Assembly: GCF_024749285.1 (NCBI RefSeq)
Contig: NZ_CP087196.1
Span: forward strand, 4,154,001-4,218,000
Source of the DNA: Pseudomonas sp. B21-015
GTDB taxonomy: Bacteria; Pseudomonadota; Gammaproteobacteria; Pseudomonadales; Pseudomonadaceae
Reading direction: 5' to 3'
Length of the DNA stretch: 64,000 nt
Shown here: positions 53,910 to 62,303 of the stretch, one piece after another
Numbering within the stretch: position 1 is the first letter of the stretch
Layout of the letters: each line of letters starts with the position of its first letter
The notes under the pieces: generated by a model
Database searches by the model: none
What the model was told of the DNA's origin: nothing
What the model saw: only the letters and a program-made list of their open reading frames with translations
Program-made: the position numbers and the translations under genes

Positions 53910-55430
53910 ATGCGTAAAACCCTGTCGCCCGGCATCGAATGCCTGGGCCTGGTGCTGCTTGCCTTGCTATTGATCGGCGCTGGCCTGGGGCTGCGTCAAC
54001 CGCAGAACGTGGACGAGGAACGCTTCCTCGGCGTAGCCCTGGAAATGCTGCACAACGGCTCATGGTTCATCCCCCACCGCGCCGCGGAGATCTATGGCGA
54101 CAAGCCGCCGGTCTTCATGTGGATGGTGGCGTTCTTCGCGTGGCTCACCGGCCTGCCCGCCCTCGCCCTGTATATTCCGGGGCTGTTGTCGGCCGCGACG
54201 GTCACGGCCGTGGTCTACGACCTGGGCCGCCGGCTGTGGAATCAGCGCATTGGTCGAATAGCGGCGCTGTTGTACCTGGCCACGTACCAGACTTACAGCA
54301 TCCTGCGTACCGGCCAGATCGACAGCCTGTTGATTCTGTTCACGTCCCTGGGCCTGTACGGGCTGGCGCGGCACCTGCTGCTCGGGCCGGCCTGGCGCTG
54401 GTTTTATGTGGGTTGCGCCGCCATGGGCATTGGCGTGATCACCAAAGGGGTCGGCTTCGTCCCGGTCCTGATGTTGATTCCGTATGCCTACGCAGTGCGC
54501 AAAAACTGGTCCGGCGTGGTGGCCATGCCCGGCCAGAAGCGCAAGTGGTTCCTGGGCTTTGTGGTTGCGCTCGGCGCCATCGCGGTCTGGCTGCTGCCCC
54601 TGGCACTGTCCATCGTGCTCAATGGCACCGCGGATGAAATCGCCTATGCGCGGGAAATCCTGTTGCGCCAGACAGCGGCACGCTATGCCGCCGCGTGGGA
54701 CCATCGCGAACCGTTCTGGTACTTCTTCGTCAACGTGATCCCGCAATACTGGTTGCCGTTGGTGCTAACCCTCCCGTGGCTGGTACCGGCCTGGCGCAAG
54801 CAACTGCGCAAGCACGACGGTCGAGTGCTGGTGCTGCTGGGCTGGGTGGTGCTGGTGGTGCTGTTTTTCTGCCTGAGCAGCGGCAAGCGCAAGTTGTACA
54901 TCTACCCGGCATTGCCAGGGCTGGTGCTGGTGGCGGCGCCGCTGATTCCCTGGCTGCTCAAGCGCTGGTTCGGCAAGCGCCCGCGCGGTATGCGGGTATT
55001 CCAGGCGCTGGTGGTGACCTGGTTTGTTCTGTGGTTCGCCCGCGGTTTCATCGAGCCGATCAAGGAAGGCCCCAACCCCCATGAAGCGATCATGGCGCAG
55101 GCGGCGACCATGACCCACGGCGCCGATCTGGTGTTGGTCAACTGGCGCGAGGGCCACTGGTTATTCGCCCGGCAGCCGATCGTGCATTTCGGGATGAGCA
55201 ACTCCTCGGTCGAACAAGCAGCGCAGTGGCTGCGCGAACACCGTGACGCCTACGCCTTGGTCCCGGATGAAGTGCTGGGCCAGTGTTTCAATCCCCAGGC
55301 CGCCCATGAGCTGGGCGAAACGTCTCGCGCGCAATGGTCGATCGTGGGCGCCGATGCCGACAACGGCAAATGCCAGCCCGGACAACCCGCAAAGGTCTAT
55401 CGCTTCAGCTGGAACAAGGACAAGTCATGA
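53910..55430 (+). CDS. Glycosyltransferase family 39 (ArnT-like)
   Basis: 506 residues with about 11 membrane helices. The first periplasmic loop has the catalytic acidic motif NVDEERFLGVALEML (Asp-Glu), followed by WFIPHRAAEIYGDKPPVFMWM, a strong PMT/ArnT signature. The C-terminal 100 residues form a soluble periplasmic domain. It transfers a sugar from undecaprenyl phosphate to an acceptor such as lipid A or another envelope glycan. It follows the LAB_N gene by 3 bases and overlaps the next gene by 4. Confidence 0.93.
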   Translation: MRKTLSPGIECLGLVLLALLLIGAGLGLRQPQNVDEERFLGVALEMLHNGSWFIPHRAAEIYGDKPPVFMWMVAFFAWLTGLPALALYIPGLLSAATVTAVVYDLGRRLWNQRIGRIAALLYLATYQTYSILRTGQIDSLLILFTSLGLYGLARHLLLGPAWRWFYVGCAAMGIGVITKGVGFVPVLMLIPYAYAVRKNWSGVVAMPGQKRKWFLGFVVALGAIAVWLLPLALSIVLNGTADEIAYAREILLRQTAARYAAAWDHREPFWYFFVNVIPQYWLPLVLTLPWLVPAWRKQLRKHDGRVLVLLGWVVLVVLFFCLSSGKRKLYIYPALPGLVLVAAPLIPWLLKRWFGKRPRGMRVFQALVVTWFVLWFARGFIEPIKEGPNPHEAIMAQAATMTHGADLVLVNWREGHWLFARQPIVHFGMSNSSVEQAAQWLREHRDAYALVPDEVLGQCFNPQAAHELGETSRAQWSIVGADADNGKCQPGQPAKVYRFSWNKDKS

Positions 55431-56362
55431 GCAAGAAATGGAAGCTGGGACTATTTTTCATTGTTGTACTGCTTGGTGTCTACGCGGTTTCCGCACGTTT
55501 CATGGTCCACCAGCAGCTGTATGCGTACGGGAAAAACCTCTGGCATGGTAATCAGGCGCCCGACAAAAATATCTGGCTGCCGGACTATAAAGCCGTTATC
55601 CAGGCCAAGCCTGTCGCGGACATCACCAATTTGTCCGGTATCGCCTATGACCCGGACCACGATCGTCTGCTGGGTATCACCAATGGTGCGCCCATGCAGA
55701 TAGCGGCAATGAGCCGCAACGGCGATCTGCTCGAACGTTACCCGCTGATCGGCTTCCAGGACACCGAAGGCCTTGCTTACATAGGCAACGGACGCGTAGT
55801 GATCGCCGATGAAGAGTTGCAGCGACTGTACGTCGTCACCTTGCCGGACAGCCCTGGCCCGATCCACGTGGAGAACGCCCCATTTGTCGCCGTCGAGATC
55901 AACCTGAGCGAGCACAACAAAGGCTTTGAAGGCGTGACCTATGATGCGGCCAATGATCGTATCTTCGCGATCAAGGAACGCGATCCGCGGCAGCTGTTTA
56001 CGGTCACGGGCATGCTGGCGTCCATCGGCGGCCCATTGCAGGTCCGCATCAAGGACTTGACCCACTGGATCGACCGTAGCGTCTTCGGCCTGGACCTTTC
56101 CGAGGGTTATTACGATCCGCGGACCGGTCACTTGTTGATACTGAGCCAGCAGTCCTACAACCTGACCGAACTGGACCAGGACGGCAACTTCGTCAGCTTC
56201 CGCTCCCTGCTCGGCCTGAATGACCTCAAAAAAACCATACCGCAAGCCGAAGGCATGACCATGGACACCTCCGGCGAGCTCTACATTGTGAGCGAGCCCA
56301 ACCTGTTCTACCGGTTCAGCAAATCGAAGGCAGCAGTGGCGGAGAATCAGCAGAAGCAATAA
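55427..56362 (+). CDS. SdiA-regulated / YjiK-like membrane-anchored protein
   Basis: 311 residues starting MSKKWKLGLFFIVVLLGVYAV, an uncleaved signal anchor. The rest looks like a beta-propeller: NLSGIAYDPDHDRLLGITN, EGLAYIGNGRVVIADE, KGFEGVTYDAANDRIFAIKE and EGMTMDTSGELYIVSEPN are repeated blades of the SdiA-regulated domain. The ligand is unknown. It is the last gene of the sugar operon and translationally coupled to GT39. Confidence 0.9.
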   Translation: MSKKWKLGLFFIVVLLGVYAVSARFMVHQQLYAYGKNLWHGNQAPDKNIWLPDYKAVIQAKPVADITNLSGIAYDPDHDRLLGITNGAPMQIAAMSRNGDLLERYPLIGFQDTEGLAYIGNGRVVIADEELQRLYVVTLPDSPGPIHVENAPFVAVEINLSEHNKGFEGVTYDAANDRIFAIKERDPRQLFTVTGMLASIGGPLQVRIKDLTHWIDRSVFGLDLSEGYYDPRTGHLLILSQQSYNLTELDQDGNFVSFRSLLGLNDLKKTIPQAEGMTMDTSGELYIVSEPNLFYRFSKSKAAVAENQQKQ

Positions 56363-56703
56363 TGGGTTTTGTGCTGGATGGGCTGGCCTCATCGCGAGCA
56401 GGCTCGCTTCCACAGGGGATATGCAGTGAATCCACTTTTTGTGATCGCCGCCGATCAAATGTGGGAGCGAGCCTGCTCGCGATGGGGCCCGCAAAAACAC
56501 CCTCCAACTTCCGGCCACACCACCGGAGTAACGGCGGTTGCGACCACCTATCGGACAACTTCCCGACCCTTGCGCCATTGAGCAGATTCCGGGGCTTTAA
56601 TGGTTGCAGGACTCCAAGCCAGCCCCCCAACCCGACCAGAAAAACGACGCTCAAGCGGGGCTGACACACCGCAACCCATTGCGCACGCATCGGGAGACTC
56701 GTC
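56363..56703. other. Gene-free stretch with REP pair
   Basis: 341 bases without a credible gene. It holds a REP pair and the upstream region of the NAD(P)-binding protein gene. An open frame across it is translated REP sequence. Confidence 0.6.
56392..56482. repeat. REP pair, family 2, arms in reversed order
   Basis: Here TCGCGAGCAGGCTCGCTTCC-ACAG comes first and TGTGGGAGCGAGCCTGCTCG second, the opposite order to the other pairs of this family. One arm has a T in place of C. Confidence 0.85.
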
Positions 56704-57453
56704 ATGAAAATCGTCGTGATTGGCGGTACTGGGCTGATCGGCAGGCAGCTCTGCAAAAACCTGCAAGACCTGGGGCATGAAACCCTGGCAGCGTCACCGA
56801 GCACCGGCGTCAACGCCCTCACCGGCGAGGGCTTGCAAAACGCCTTGCAAGGCGCCGACGTGGTGGTCGACGTGGCCAACTCGCCCTCCTTCGAAGACGC
56901 TGCCGTGCTCGATTTCTTCGAAACCTCCGGGCGTAACCTGCTCGCCGCCGAAAAAGCCGCCGGGGTCAAACACCATGTCGCGCTGTCGGTGGTCGGCACC
57001 GAGCGCATGCTCGACAGCGGTTACTTCCGGGCGAAAATGGCCCAGGAAACACTCAACAAGGACTCAGGCATTCCTTACACAATCCTGCGGGCCACGCAGT
57101 TCTTCGAGTTCATCGGGGCCATTTCGTACTCGGGCGTGCAGGACGGCGACTCCGTGCGGTTGACCTCCGCCGCGTTGCAGCCGATTGCCGCATTCGATGT
57201 CGCGACGGCGCTGGCGAAGATCGCCGTGCAAGCGCCGAGCAATAACACCCTGGAAGTGGCCGGGCCTGAGCGCTGGCCGCTGGTGGAGTTCGTGCGCTTG
57301 TTCTTGCAACACACCAACGATCCGCGCCAGGCCCAACCGGACGACGCGGTCCCCTACTTCGGCGCGCCGATCGATGACCACTCGCTGACGCCGGGAGAAC
57401 ACCCCATCGTCGGGCCGACGCGCTTCGAAACCTGGCTCAAGAGCAACACGTGA
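56704..57453 (+). CDS. NAD(P)-binding SDR-like protein (NmrA type)
   Basis: 249 residues. The dinucleotide loop is KIVVIGGTGLIGRQL at 2-16, and the later KHHVALSVVGTERM, GIPYTILRATQFFEF and LEVAGPERWPLVEF match atypical SDRs of the NmrA/NAD(P)H-binding branch, often quinone oxidoreductase-like or redox sensors. There is no Tyr-x-x-x-Lys catalytic pair in the usual place. It is convergent with the MATE gene with a 1-base gap. Confidence 0.9.
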   Translation: MKIVVIGGTGLIGRQLCKNLQDLGHETLAASPSTGVNALTGEGLQNALQGADVVVDVANSPSFEDAAVLDFFETSGRNLLAAEKAAGVKHHVALSVVGTERMLDSGYFRAKMAQETLNKDSGIPYTILRATQFFEFIGAISYSGVQDGDSVRLTSAALQPIAAFDVATALAKIAVQAPSNNTLEVAGPERWPLVEFVRLFLQHTNDPRQAQPDDAVPYFGAPIDDHSLTPGEHPIVGPTRFETWLKSNT

Positions 57454-57454
57454 C

Positions 57455-58816
57455 CTACACCAACCGCTCAATCTTCTGATGCTGCCAGACCATTTTGTAA
57501 TACAGCGTCTGCAGCATCAGCATACCCAGATACGCCACCGGAAACGCCATCCACACCCCTTGCAAGCCAAAGCGCGCATCCAGCAGATAGGCCATCGGCA
57601 ACTGCACCCCGACCACGCAAACGATCGAAACCACCACCGGCACCAACACCGTGCCGCTGGCGCGCATGATGCCGCCGACGATCGCCTGGAAGCCAAACAC
57701 CAGCAGGCTCCAGAGCATGATGTGTAGCAGGTGTTCCGCCATCGCCCGGGTGGAATCCTCCGTGAGGAACAACCCCAGCAACCAGTGCGACAACAGATAA
57801 CCCAACACCACCAACCCACCGGTCAGGCACACGTTGATCAACAGCCCGGTGCGCAGAATCGGCCCCATGCGCTCGATGCGCCCGGCGCCGATGGCCTGCG
57901 CGCCGAGGATCGACGCCGTGATCGCAATCGACAACGCCGGGAACTGCACGTAATTGACGATCTGCGTCACCGCCCCGTACGCCGCCGTCGCCTGGGAACC
58001 GTGCTGGTTCACCAGCGCCAAAATCACCAGCTCCGACAACGACAACACCACCATCTGCAACCCCGTGGGCAAACCGATGCGCAACACCTTGCCGAGGATC
58101 GCCAGATCCAGCCGCATCGCCGCAAACATCTCCCGATCCGGCGCCAAGGGATGCCCCTTGCGAAGCAACCGCCACGCCAACCACCCCATCGCCGACAAGT
58201 TACCCACCAACCCCGCCCACGCCGCACTCTGAATCCCCAGCGGCGGCAACCCCAACCACCCGAGAATCAACGCCGGCGTCAGCGCCAGCCCCACACACGT
58301 CGACACCACCAGCGCCAACAACGGCGACACCGTGTCACTCACCCCGCGCAGCAACTGCGTGAACAACACAAACACCAACAGCGACGGCAAGATCCACATC
58401 ATCACATGCGCATACGCCACCGCATCGTCCAGCACATCCGCCGGCGTACCCAAGCCCTGCAACGCGTGCCGGGCGAACACACTGCCCAACACCGCCGCCA
58501 CCAACCCGATCATCGCCCCCAACAGCAACGTCGAACCGGCGATGGCCTTGACCAAGTGCGGCTCGCGAGCGCCCCAGGCTTGGCCAATCAGAACCCCAGC
58601 GCCCGCGCCGAGGCCGATGACCAAGGCGATGAAGAAGAACACCACGGGGAACATGCCGGATACCGCCGCTAACGCCTGGGTGCCGAGCATTTGGCCGATG
58701 TAGATGCTGTTGATCGTGCCGGACATGGACTGGAGGAAGTTGGAGAGGACCATGGGCGCGAGGAATAGGAGGTAGGTTTGCCAGAGGGGGTGTTGGGGTT
58801 TGGCTGGGGTTTGCAT
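57455..58816 (-). CDS. MATE family efflux transporter
   Basis: 453 residues with 12 membrane helices in two homologous halves: PMVLSNFLQSMSGTINSIYIGQMLG at helix one and the matching GLPTGLQMVVLSLSELVILALVNQHG at helix seven. It exports cationic drugs or metabolites using H+ or Na+. The frame is open upstream, but MQTPAKPQHPLWQTYLLFLAPMV from ATG 58816 is the natural start. The opposite strand has a long Arg/Gln/His-rich frame, which is a shadow. Confidence 0.93.
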   Translation of the reverse strand: MQTPAKPQHPLWQTYLLFLAPMVLSNFLQSMSGTINSIYIGQMLGTQALAAVSGMFPVVFFFIALVIGLGAGAGVLIGQAWGAREPHLVKAIAGSTLLLGAMIGLVAAVLGSVFARHALQGLGTPADVLDDAVAYAHVMMWILPSLLVFVLFTQLLRGVSDTVSPLLALVVSTCVGLALTPALILGWLGLPPLGIQSAAWAGLVGNLSAMGWLAWRLLRKGHPLAPDREMFAAMRLDLAILGKVLRIGLPTGLQMVVLSLSELVILALVNQHGSQATAAYGAVTQIVNYVQFPALSIAITASILGAQAIGAGRIERMGPILRTGLLINVCLTGGLVVLGYLLSHWLLGLFLTEDSTRAMAEHLLHIMLWSLLVFGFQAIVGGIMRASGTVLVPVVVSIVCVVGVQLPMAYLLDARFGLQGVWMAFPVAYLGMLMLQTLYYKMVWQHQKIERLV

Positions 58817-59129
58817 TGAGGGTCCGTCTCGGTTGGGCTGGCGGTTTGCAAATTCTACGCTAGGGAACTGACAACGACGTGTTCCTAAATCGACAATCTT
58901 GGAGCATAAATTAAGCTCGGTTTCAGCAAAAAGTGGACGTTTAACATTGGCACCTACGGTTATCAACGGTCATTCCGGTAAGCCTAGAGCCTTGGAGGGT
59001 GGTTGATAATAATTTTCTGTGACTAGCAGTCTTTGATTGAGTTGTGCAAAGATCTCGGTCAATTATGGCGTTATGCCGCCATGCTCCCGAACGCGTGGCA
59101 ATCCATGCATGCACGATAAGGACGTCCAA
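58817..59129. other. Spacer at left edge of AT-rich island
   Basis: 313 bases between divergent genes. Composition changes here from GC-rich to AT-rich at roughly 58,870-58,930. No att-like repeat or integrase was found. In-frame codons from 59037 could extend the next gene but lack ribosome-site support. Confidence 0.5.
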
Positions 59130-61457
59130 GTGAAAATTGACACTGGTTTTTTTGCCTATGCATCTTTCCCCGCCGATATCGGGCAAGTGATTGATAACGC
59201 GATGGAAAGCGTCGGAAAGTACAATAAATCCATTTCTGTAAATACTTGGAAAGCACTCGACATTGCCGGACATTTCATCGCAGGAGAAGTACTAGGTGGT
59301 ATTGATAGCGCAGATTTCTTTTTAGCTGATATTTCGGCACTAAATTTCAATGTGACATATGAAATTGGGTATGCAGTTGGAAAATCAAAACGAGTATTGC
59401 TGGTTAAAAACAAAAGCTTATCTCCCCAAAGTGCAAAAATTTCCGATGTCGGGATATTCGACACTTTAGGATATCGCGAGTATCAAAATTCTGCCGAATT
59501 GATCGCAATTGTAAATGGCGCAAACTTTACAAAACCCATCGAAACAACCAACGCACTTAATGTTAAAGCGCCAATATACTTACTTGACACACCATTCAAA
59601 ACGGATTGGTCGACCAGGATAATTTCTAGAATTAAGAAGGCCGGCTATACATTTCGAAATTTTGATCCGAACGAGATGCCACGACTCTCCGCTTATGACG
59701 CTATTTCTCAAGTATCACAATCGCATGGAATAGTCGTACCCCTTCTGTCATCAACGTCTGCGGGTTTTCAGATTCATAACCTTCGAGCAGCATTCATTGC
59801 GGGCTTAGCCGATGGAATGGAGAAGGCTCTTTGTATATTGCAATCCGGTGATGATCCGGTACCGTTAGACTATAGAGACTTTGTGCATGTCACCTATCAC
59901 CCAGACGACGTTAATCAAGCAATTGAACTGTTCGCAACCGAGGTAACGCAGGCTTTTCAAAAACTTGAGCCAAGCGCGTCAAAACAAGAACGCTCTTTCT
60001 TAAAAAAATTAAATCTCGGCGCTACATCCGCAGAAAACGAGATGCGCGACTTAGAGAAATACTACTTAGAAACCGACCAGTTCTTGAAGTCTTTAAGAGG
60101 TGAAGCACACCTTGTGGTAGGAAGAAAAGGTTCTGGAAAATCTGCAATTTTTTTACAAATCAGAGATAGTGAGCGTGAAAAAAACAGAAACAAAAATATA
60201 GTTCTGGATTTAAAACCTGATGGTTACAAGTTAATAAAATTCAAAGAAAAAATACTCAGTTTTCTTGAAGAAGGAACATATCAGCACACGATTACTGCAT
60301 TTTGGGAGTACGTACTTTTACTTGAAATCTGCTACAAAATACTTGAGAAGGATAAAACTCGACATATTCACGATCATCGCCTTTATGCCGGCTACCGAGA
60401 GTTATCAGAACTGTTCTACGCGGAAGAATACGACTACCAGGGCGATTTTTCCGAACGTATGTCAGTATTAATGGAGCGAATATATTCAGAGTACCAATCC
60501 AAGTTTGGCGAATCAGAAAAGGTAAGCTTGACGTCCTCGCAAGTTACGGAACTTATATATAAGCACGACGTGAGACAGCTAAAAATAAAACTCGGCAGCT
60601 ATCTGGAAAACAAAGAGCTTTTATGGTTGCTCTTTGACAACCTTGATAATGGATGGCCAACATCCGGTCTCCAGCATGAAGATCTTCTAATAATCAGGGC
60701 ATTAATTGAAGCCACGAGAAAAATAGAAAGACAGTTCAGCCGATCACAATTTAGTGTAAAAACGGTAGTTTTCTTAAGAAATGATGTTTATGAGTTACTT
60801 GTAAAAGAAACTTCGGATCGTGGAAAAGAAGCTAGCGTAGTGCTTGACTGGACAGATGCTGATTTGCTTCGCGAACTTGTAAGATTGCGCATTATTTCTA
60901 ATGGGCTTGATGACACACTTGACTTTAAGAATGCTTGGCTGAAGGTTTTCACCAGTCACTTTAAAGGAGAAGAAACTTCGCAATACTTGATTGATCGCTC
61001 ACTAATGCGACCACGTTTCTTGTTAAACCTAATTAATCATTGCAAAAGCTTCGCAATCAATTTAAATCATGAACTGGTAGAGAGTGCAGACATAGAAAAA
61101 GGAGTCGCGGCTTACTCTTCTGACTTGCTTCGAGATATCGGGTACGAACTGAGAGACATTTCTCAAGAAACTGAAAACGTGCTGTACGCATTTATTGCTT
61201 CTGCGTCTGACCTTAGTGAACTCAAAGTAATGGAAACCCTTGTAGAGTCTGGACTTGATCAACAGCAAGCTGCTAACGTTATGGATCTTTTGCTATGGTA
61301 TGGTTTTTTGGGTATCAGAATAAACTCAGACGAACCGAAGTTTATCTATGACTTCAACTACAACAAAGCCCTAATGGATGGAGTAAAACGAAAATCTACT
61401 CACACAGTTACGCTGGTAATCAACCAAGCATTCTGGCCTGCGTTGATGATCGAATAG
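59130..61457 (+). CDS. P-loop ATPase (Sll1717-like) with two N-terminal deoxyribosyltransferase/TIR-like domains
   Basis: About 775 residues. GTG 59130 is chosen because AAGGA lies seven bases upstream and homology-like sequence (FFAYASFPADIGQVI) starts at once; ATG 59109 is the alternative. Residues 5-135 look like a nucleoside deoxyribosyltransferase/TIR-like fold, with ADFFLADISALNFNVTYEIGYA holding the YE(I/L)G hallmark. Residues 148-265 look like a second, degenerate copy. A P-loop GRKGSGKSA lies at about 331-339 and a Walker-B-like LLWLLFDNLDNGW near 495. The C-terminus is helical. Composition is AT-rich, unlike the backbone. A STAND-like or KAP-like defence sensor is the likely class; the function is not proven. 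Confidence 0.85.
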   Translation: MKIDTGFFAYASFPADIGQVIDNAMESVGKYNKSISVNTWKALDIAGHFIAGEVLGGIDSADFFLADISALNFNVTYEIGYAVGKSKRVLLVKNKSLSPQSAKISDVGIFDTLGYREYQNSAELIAIVNGANFTKPIETTNALNVKAPIYLLDTPFKTDWSTRIISRIKKAGYTFRNFDPNEMPRLSAYDAISQVSQSHGIVVPLLSSTSAGFQIHNLRAAFIAGLADGMEKALCILQSGDDPVPLDYRDFVHVTYHPDDVNQAIELFATEVTQAFQKLEPSASKQERSFLKKLNLGATSAENEMRDLEKYYLETDQFLKSLRGEAHLVVGRKGSGKSAIFLQIRDSEREKNRNKNIVLDLKPDGYKLIKFKEKILSFLEEGTYQHTITAFWEYVLLLEICYKILEKDKTRHIHDHRLYAGYRELSELFYAEEYDYQGDFSERMSVLMERIYSEYQSKFGESEKVSLTSSQVTELIYKHDVRQLKIKLGSYLENKELLWLLFDNLDNGWPTSGLQHEDLLIIRALIEATRKIERQFSRSQFSVKTVVFLRNDVYELLVKETSDRGKEASVVLDWTDADLLRELVRLRIISNGLDDTLDFKNAWLKVFTSHFKGEETSQYLIDRSLMRPRFLLNLINHCKSFAINLNHELVESADIEKGVAAYSSDLLRDIGYELRDISQETENVLYAFIASASDLSELKVMETLVESGLDQQQAANVMDLLLWYGFLGIRINSDEPKFIYDFNYNKALMDGVKRKSTHTVTLVINQAFWPALMIE

Positions 61458-61898
61458 ATAGTTAAAAAGCACCCCAAGGAAAGCTCTTAAAAGACTCTAC
61501 TTTCATTATTTAGTGGAGGCGAAGTCTGTGATTGGTTTTTTCCAGATGCAGAACTACTTTTGGTTAAAAGAGGAAGTTCTCATGACGACTTGTAGCCCGA
61601 TTTGGTGCAACCTGTGTGCTCCTCCTGATCATCCACATTCATGCCAATCGTCAAATAAACCGTCTTAATTTTGAACCGAGCCACTGCAAGGCACTTGAAT
61701 GAAAATATCGATACAGGGATTTGGAAACGCACTGACTTTCAAGATAGATAGCCAAAGTCGCCTGGCGTCCTGCAGCTATGCCAGTGTGAGTATTTCATGG
61801 TGAGCTGTTTAAGCAGACCATTTTTCGCTGATCAGATGGTTTTGGTAACTAGCCAACAAGCTGTTGGCCAGCTTTACCAGCTCAGGATTTAGTTACTA
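61458..61898. other. Gene-poor gap inside island
   Basis: 441 bases between convergent genes. There are two short frames: a Cys-rich one of 28 codons (61582-61668) and a 34-codon one (61699-61803, MKISIQGFGNALTFKIDSQS start) without a ribosome site. It may hold remnants of a lost gene. Confidence 0.45.
61582..61668 (+). CDS. Possible 28-residue Cys-rich small protein
   Basis: ATG 61582 lies behind AGAGGAA and encodes MTTCSPIWCNLCAPPDHPHS followed by CQSSNKPS. Four Cys and two His in 28 residues resemble a small metal-binding knuckle. The frame is open upstream to 61462 without another good start. It may be chance or a gene remnant. Confidence 0.25.
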   Translation: MTTCSPIWCNLCAPPDHPHSCQSSNKPS

Positions 61899-62303
61899 CT
61901 ATTTAGCCAGTCGCCTAATAGCATCGACTATAGACGGTGTGTACCAGCCTACAATTTCTCCAGCTTTCTCTGAAACCAAAGAAGGTATTCTTTGTGCTGA
62001 CCTTGGTCTTATACCTAAGATAGGCACGCCATTATTTACTGCCGTATTGATCTCCCACTCCATCCAATCGCTGTAAGCGGTATACATACCTGCCACGACA
62101 ATAAAAACATCTGAATCCAGTATTTTTCTTTTTAGAACCGTTTTTATGTAATTCGCATTCTCAGAATTTATCGGCTGATCTACGGTAACTTCTTCGTACG
62201 AAGCAATTAGCCCATCCTCTTTATTAAGAAGACTCTTCAATGACACCAATTGGTCATTATAATCCCAGCGATGACTAATAAACACACTATAGTTTTTGTT
62301 CAT
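61899..62303 (-). CDS. TIR-like (ThsB/MTH538-type) domain protein
   Basis: 134 residues, a single domain. The start YSVFISHRWDYNDQL and the central ILDSDVFIVVAGMYTAYSDWMEWEINTAV with the Trp-x-x-x-Glu element, followed by VPILGIRPR, match the MTH538 TIR-like fold used by ThsB of the Thoeris defence system. Such domains make or cleave NAD-derived signals. The start overlaps the upstream gene by 4 bases (ATGA), so the two are co-translated. No ThsA-like effector (sirtuin or SLOG) is present. Confidence 0.88.
   Translation of the reverse strand: MNKNYSVFISHRWDYNDQLVSLKSLLNKEDGLIASYEEVTVDQPINSENANYIKTVLKRKILDSDVFIVVAGMYTAYSDWMEWEINTAVNNGVPILGIRPRSAQRIPSLVSEKAGEIVGWYTPSIVDAIRRLAK

Noticed and set aside
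57731-58672. 313-codon plus-strand Arg/Gln/His-rich frame
   Set aside because: Shadow of the MATE gene; the composition bias comes from complementing hydrophobic codons.
61899-62303. Canonical Thoeris system
   Set aside because: ThsB-like TIR is present, but no ThsA gene with a SIR2/SLOG or SLOG-TM effector is in the island.
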